This document shows positions 62,868 through 64,000 of a stretch of 64,000 nt of DNA, piece by piece (positions within the stretch are counted from its first letter, which is position 1; every line of letters begins with the position of its first letter). This stretch comes from an uncultured Bacteroidales bacterium (GTDB lineage Bacteria > Bacteroidota > Bacteroidia > Bacteroidales > UBA932). The position numbers and the translations under genes are program-made. Location of the stretch: positions 89,545 to 153,544 of the forward strand of contig CALUSC010000002.1 in assembly GCA_944323345.1 (NCBI GenBank). Direction: 5' to 3'. The notes under the pieces were generated by a model. That model did no database searches, was not told where the DNA came from, and was given only the letters and a program-made list of their open reading frames with translations.

Positions 62868-63719
62868 TCAGGCATTCCTGCGGATTTCTATTCTGCAGTC
62901 GGCAGGAGCCTTGATGTTCTCGTCGATAGTCACGGAGCCTATGCTGTCGGCGACGATATGACCCGACATAGGATTCTTGATATTCGTGACAGCTCCGCGT
63001 ATATCGGCATTCAAAGTGCTGTATTCGAATGCCCTGTCGCATGAAGGGTCGAATGTGCAGTTCTCCAGGACCAGGTCATGCGCATAGCAGAGTGGCTGCT
63101 CCCCGCTGATATGGCAGTTCACCAGACGGAGATTCTTCGAATGCCATCCTAAATATTCCCCGTTCAGTTCGGAATCGTAGATGGTGACATTCTCCACTTC
63201 CCAGAAAGCGTCCTTCGTGGTGATCTTCGCATGGTGTATCTCGACATTCTTCACATACTGGAAGACATATTTGCTGTCGCTTTCCAGTCCGTCCACGTAT
63301 ATGTTTTCGCTGAACATGAACGGGTACGTGCCGTCATGCAGCTTCAGATTCCTGACCCTGATGTCACGGCATCTCCAGAAAATCTCGTCGGCATCGTTGA
63401 TCGCGACGTTTTCGATTTCGATATCGTGCATCTCGCGGAACATTTTCGGTGCGTCTATCACCGTATCGGACATTTTCAGATGGTCGGAGTACCATAGCGC
63501 CGACCTGCCTCCGACAGCGAAATAACAGTTCCTGATGGAGAAGCCATGGACATGCCAGAAAGGATAGTTTCCTTCGAAACGGCAGTTCTCTGCCTCGATA
63601 TTGCTGCATTCCTTGATGGCTGATTCGCCCTCCCGGATGATGACATTTTCCAGACGGAGGTCATGAGAGGCGAAAAGCGGCCTCTCTCCGCCGAATTCCT
63701 GATTTGCTATCGTTTTCAT
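62868..63719 (-). CDS. DUF3737 family beta-helix protein
   Basis: A 283-residue protein made of repeated units with an asparagine/aspartate ladder (LRLENVIIREGESAIKECSN, IEIENVAINDADEIFWRCRD, LRLVNCHISGEQPLCYAHDL). The whole chain would form a right-handed beta helix, and the pattern and the start MKTIANQEFGGERPLFASHD match what I recall for DUF3737. No signal peptide, so cytoplasmic. Function unknown. Precedes the MalY-type gene on the same strand and may be co-transcribed with it. Confidence 0.87.
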   Translation of the reverse strand: MKTIANQEFGGERPLFASHDLRLENVIIREGESAIKECSNIEAENCRFEGNYPFWHVHGFSIRNCYFAVGGRSALWYSDHLKMSDTVIDAPKMFREMHDIEIENVAINDADEIFWRCRDIRVRNLKLHDGTYPFMFSENIYVDGLESDSKYVFQYVKNVEIHHAKITTKDAFWEVENVTIYDSELNGEYLGWHSKNLRLVNCHISGEQPLCYAHDLVLENCTFDPSCDRAFEYSTLNADIRGAVTNIKNPMSGHIVADSIGSVTIDENIKAPADCRIEIRRNA

Positions 63720-63884
63720 AATATAATGTCTGTTCTACGAATTATTCTATACCGGAGATTCCGACGGAATATCGACATGATTTCTCCGGAATCCCATTTT
63801 TTCTGCGTATCACCAGGCTTATACAGACTATTGCGTCTCGTTCCTGAGGTCACGCCGGGCTATGAGACATTTTCTGTCACGATG

Positions 63885-63892
63885 CAAAATTA
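63885..63892 (-). promoter_or_regulatory. -7 box for the DUF3737 gene
   Basis: The minus strand reads TAATTTTG, a TAnnTTTG match. It would give a leader of about 160 bases before the ATG at 63719; nothing else stands out in that leader. Confidence 0.35.
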
Positions 63893-63943
63893 AAGCAAAT
63901 TCAGGAAACTGATGTATATCTTTTACCGAAGAATGTATCAGTA

Positions 63944-64000
63944 CTACTTTTTCTTCCCGGTCCGTTTCCTGGGATTGGCCGGAAACCAGCCTCTCTTCAC
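63944..64000 (-). CDS. C-terminal tail of an unidentified protein
   Basis: An open frame enters from the right edge on the minus strand and ends at a TAG at 63944 after VKRGWFPANPRKRTGKKK. A very basic end with three or more lysines before the stop is common for RNA- or DNA-binding proteins. It is too short to assign, and its reality rests on the frame staying open only. Confidence 0.4.
   Translation of the reverse strand: MKRGWFPANPRKRTGKKK

Noticed and set aside
1-64000. CRISPR arrays, insertion sequences, prophage genes, rRNA operon
   Set aside because: No regularly spaced repeats, transposase, integrase, capsid or rRNA sequence was found on reading the window.

Overview
The window reads as chromosomal DNA from a member of the order Bacteroidales. 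The case rests on promoters of the Bacteroidetes type (TTTG, about 19 bases, TAnnTTTG), a SusC/SusD outer-membrane uptake locus, fimbrillin-like lipoproteins, DUF4251, DUF4136, DUF4843 and BT1926-family proteins, an Rpb6-like omega subunit and a BamA/BamD/Skp envelope set. I cannot place it to genus from the sequence. There is no phage, plasmid, insertion sequence, CRISPR array or rRNA operon.

Left part (1-23.6 kb) is mostly housekeeping. A minus-strand run korA-korB-gdhA, a DASS transporter, a DcaP-like porin and a DUF5020 barrel links 2-oxoglutarate, glutamate and dicarboxylates. Next comes the envelope operon nadK-uppS-bamA-ompH, divergent from pdxJ, a second OmpH/Skp-like gene, a glycosyltransferase starting with TTG and a LysM plus periplasmic-binding-fold protein. 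The minus-strand set trxB-bamD-rpoZ-recN follows, read from a visibly duplicated promoter, then an SDR gene divergent from a PerR-like Fur regulator without structural-zinc cysteines, and a CstA-family transporter.

Middle part (23.6-39.2 kb) is the accessory region. A seven-gene surface uptake locus (SusC, SusD, DUF4843, PKD-like lipoprotein, TlpA-type thioredoxin, IPT/TIG lipoprotein, and one further lipoprotein with its own promoter) has no polysaccharide-degrading enzyme. It ends at a 125-base nested palindrome, followed by a perfect promoter, a structured leader and tRNA-Val. Opposite lies a pair made of a 962-residue coiled-coil lipoprotein and a BT1926-family barrel. Its promoter contains a run of nine G's inside the spacer between the -33 and -7 boxes, the layout expected of an expression switch driven by slipped-strand repair. 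Two tRNA-Lys genes follow.

Right part (39.2-64 kb) carries manC with an LpxH-like phosphoesterase and a glycosyltransferase; small envelope proteins (barrel, DUF4136, DUF4251); purC followed by a DUF5119 lipoprotein and two fimbrillin-like lipoproteins; a large alpha-2-macroglobulin-like protein behind folC; an orphan protein with a PurL/PurM-like C-terminal part; PhoH2; pyruvate phosphate dikinase behind a 40-base palindrome; a cation diffusion facilitator; a MalY/PatB-type lyase; a DUF3737 beta-helix protein; and the tail of one more gene.

The strongest candidates for something new are the poly-G promoter of the coiled-coil lipoprotein pair, the structured RNA in front of tRNA-Val with the nested palindrome beside it, and the enzyme-free SusC/SusD-thioredoxin locus. 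All functional statements come from reading the sequence; no database search was run.
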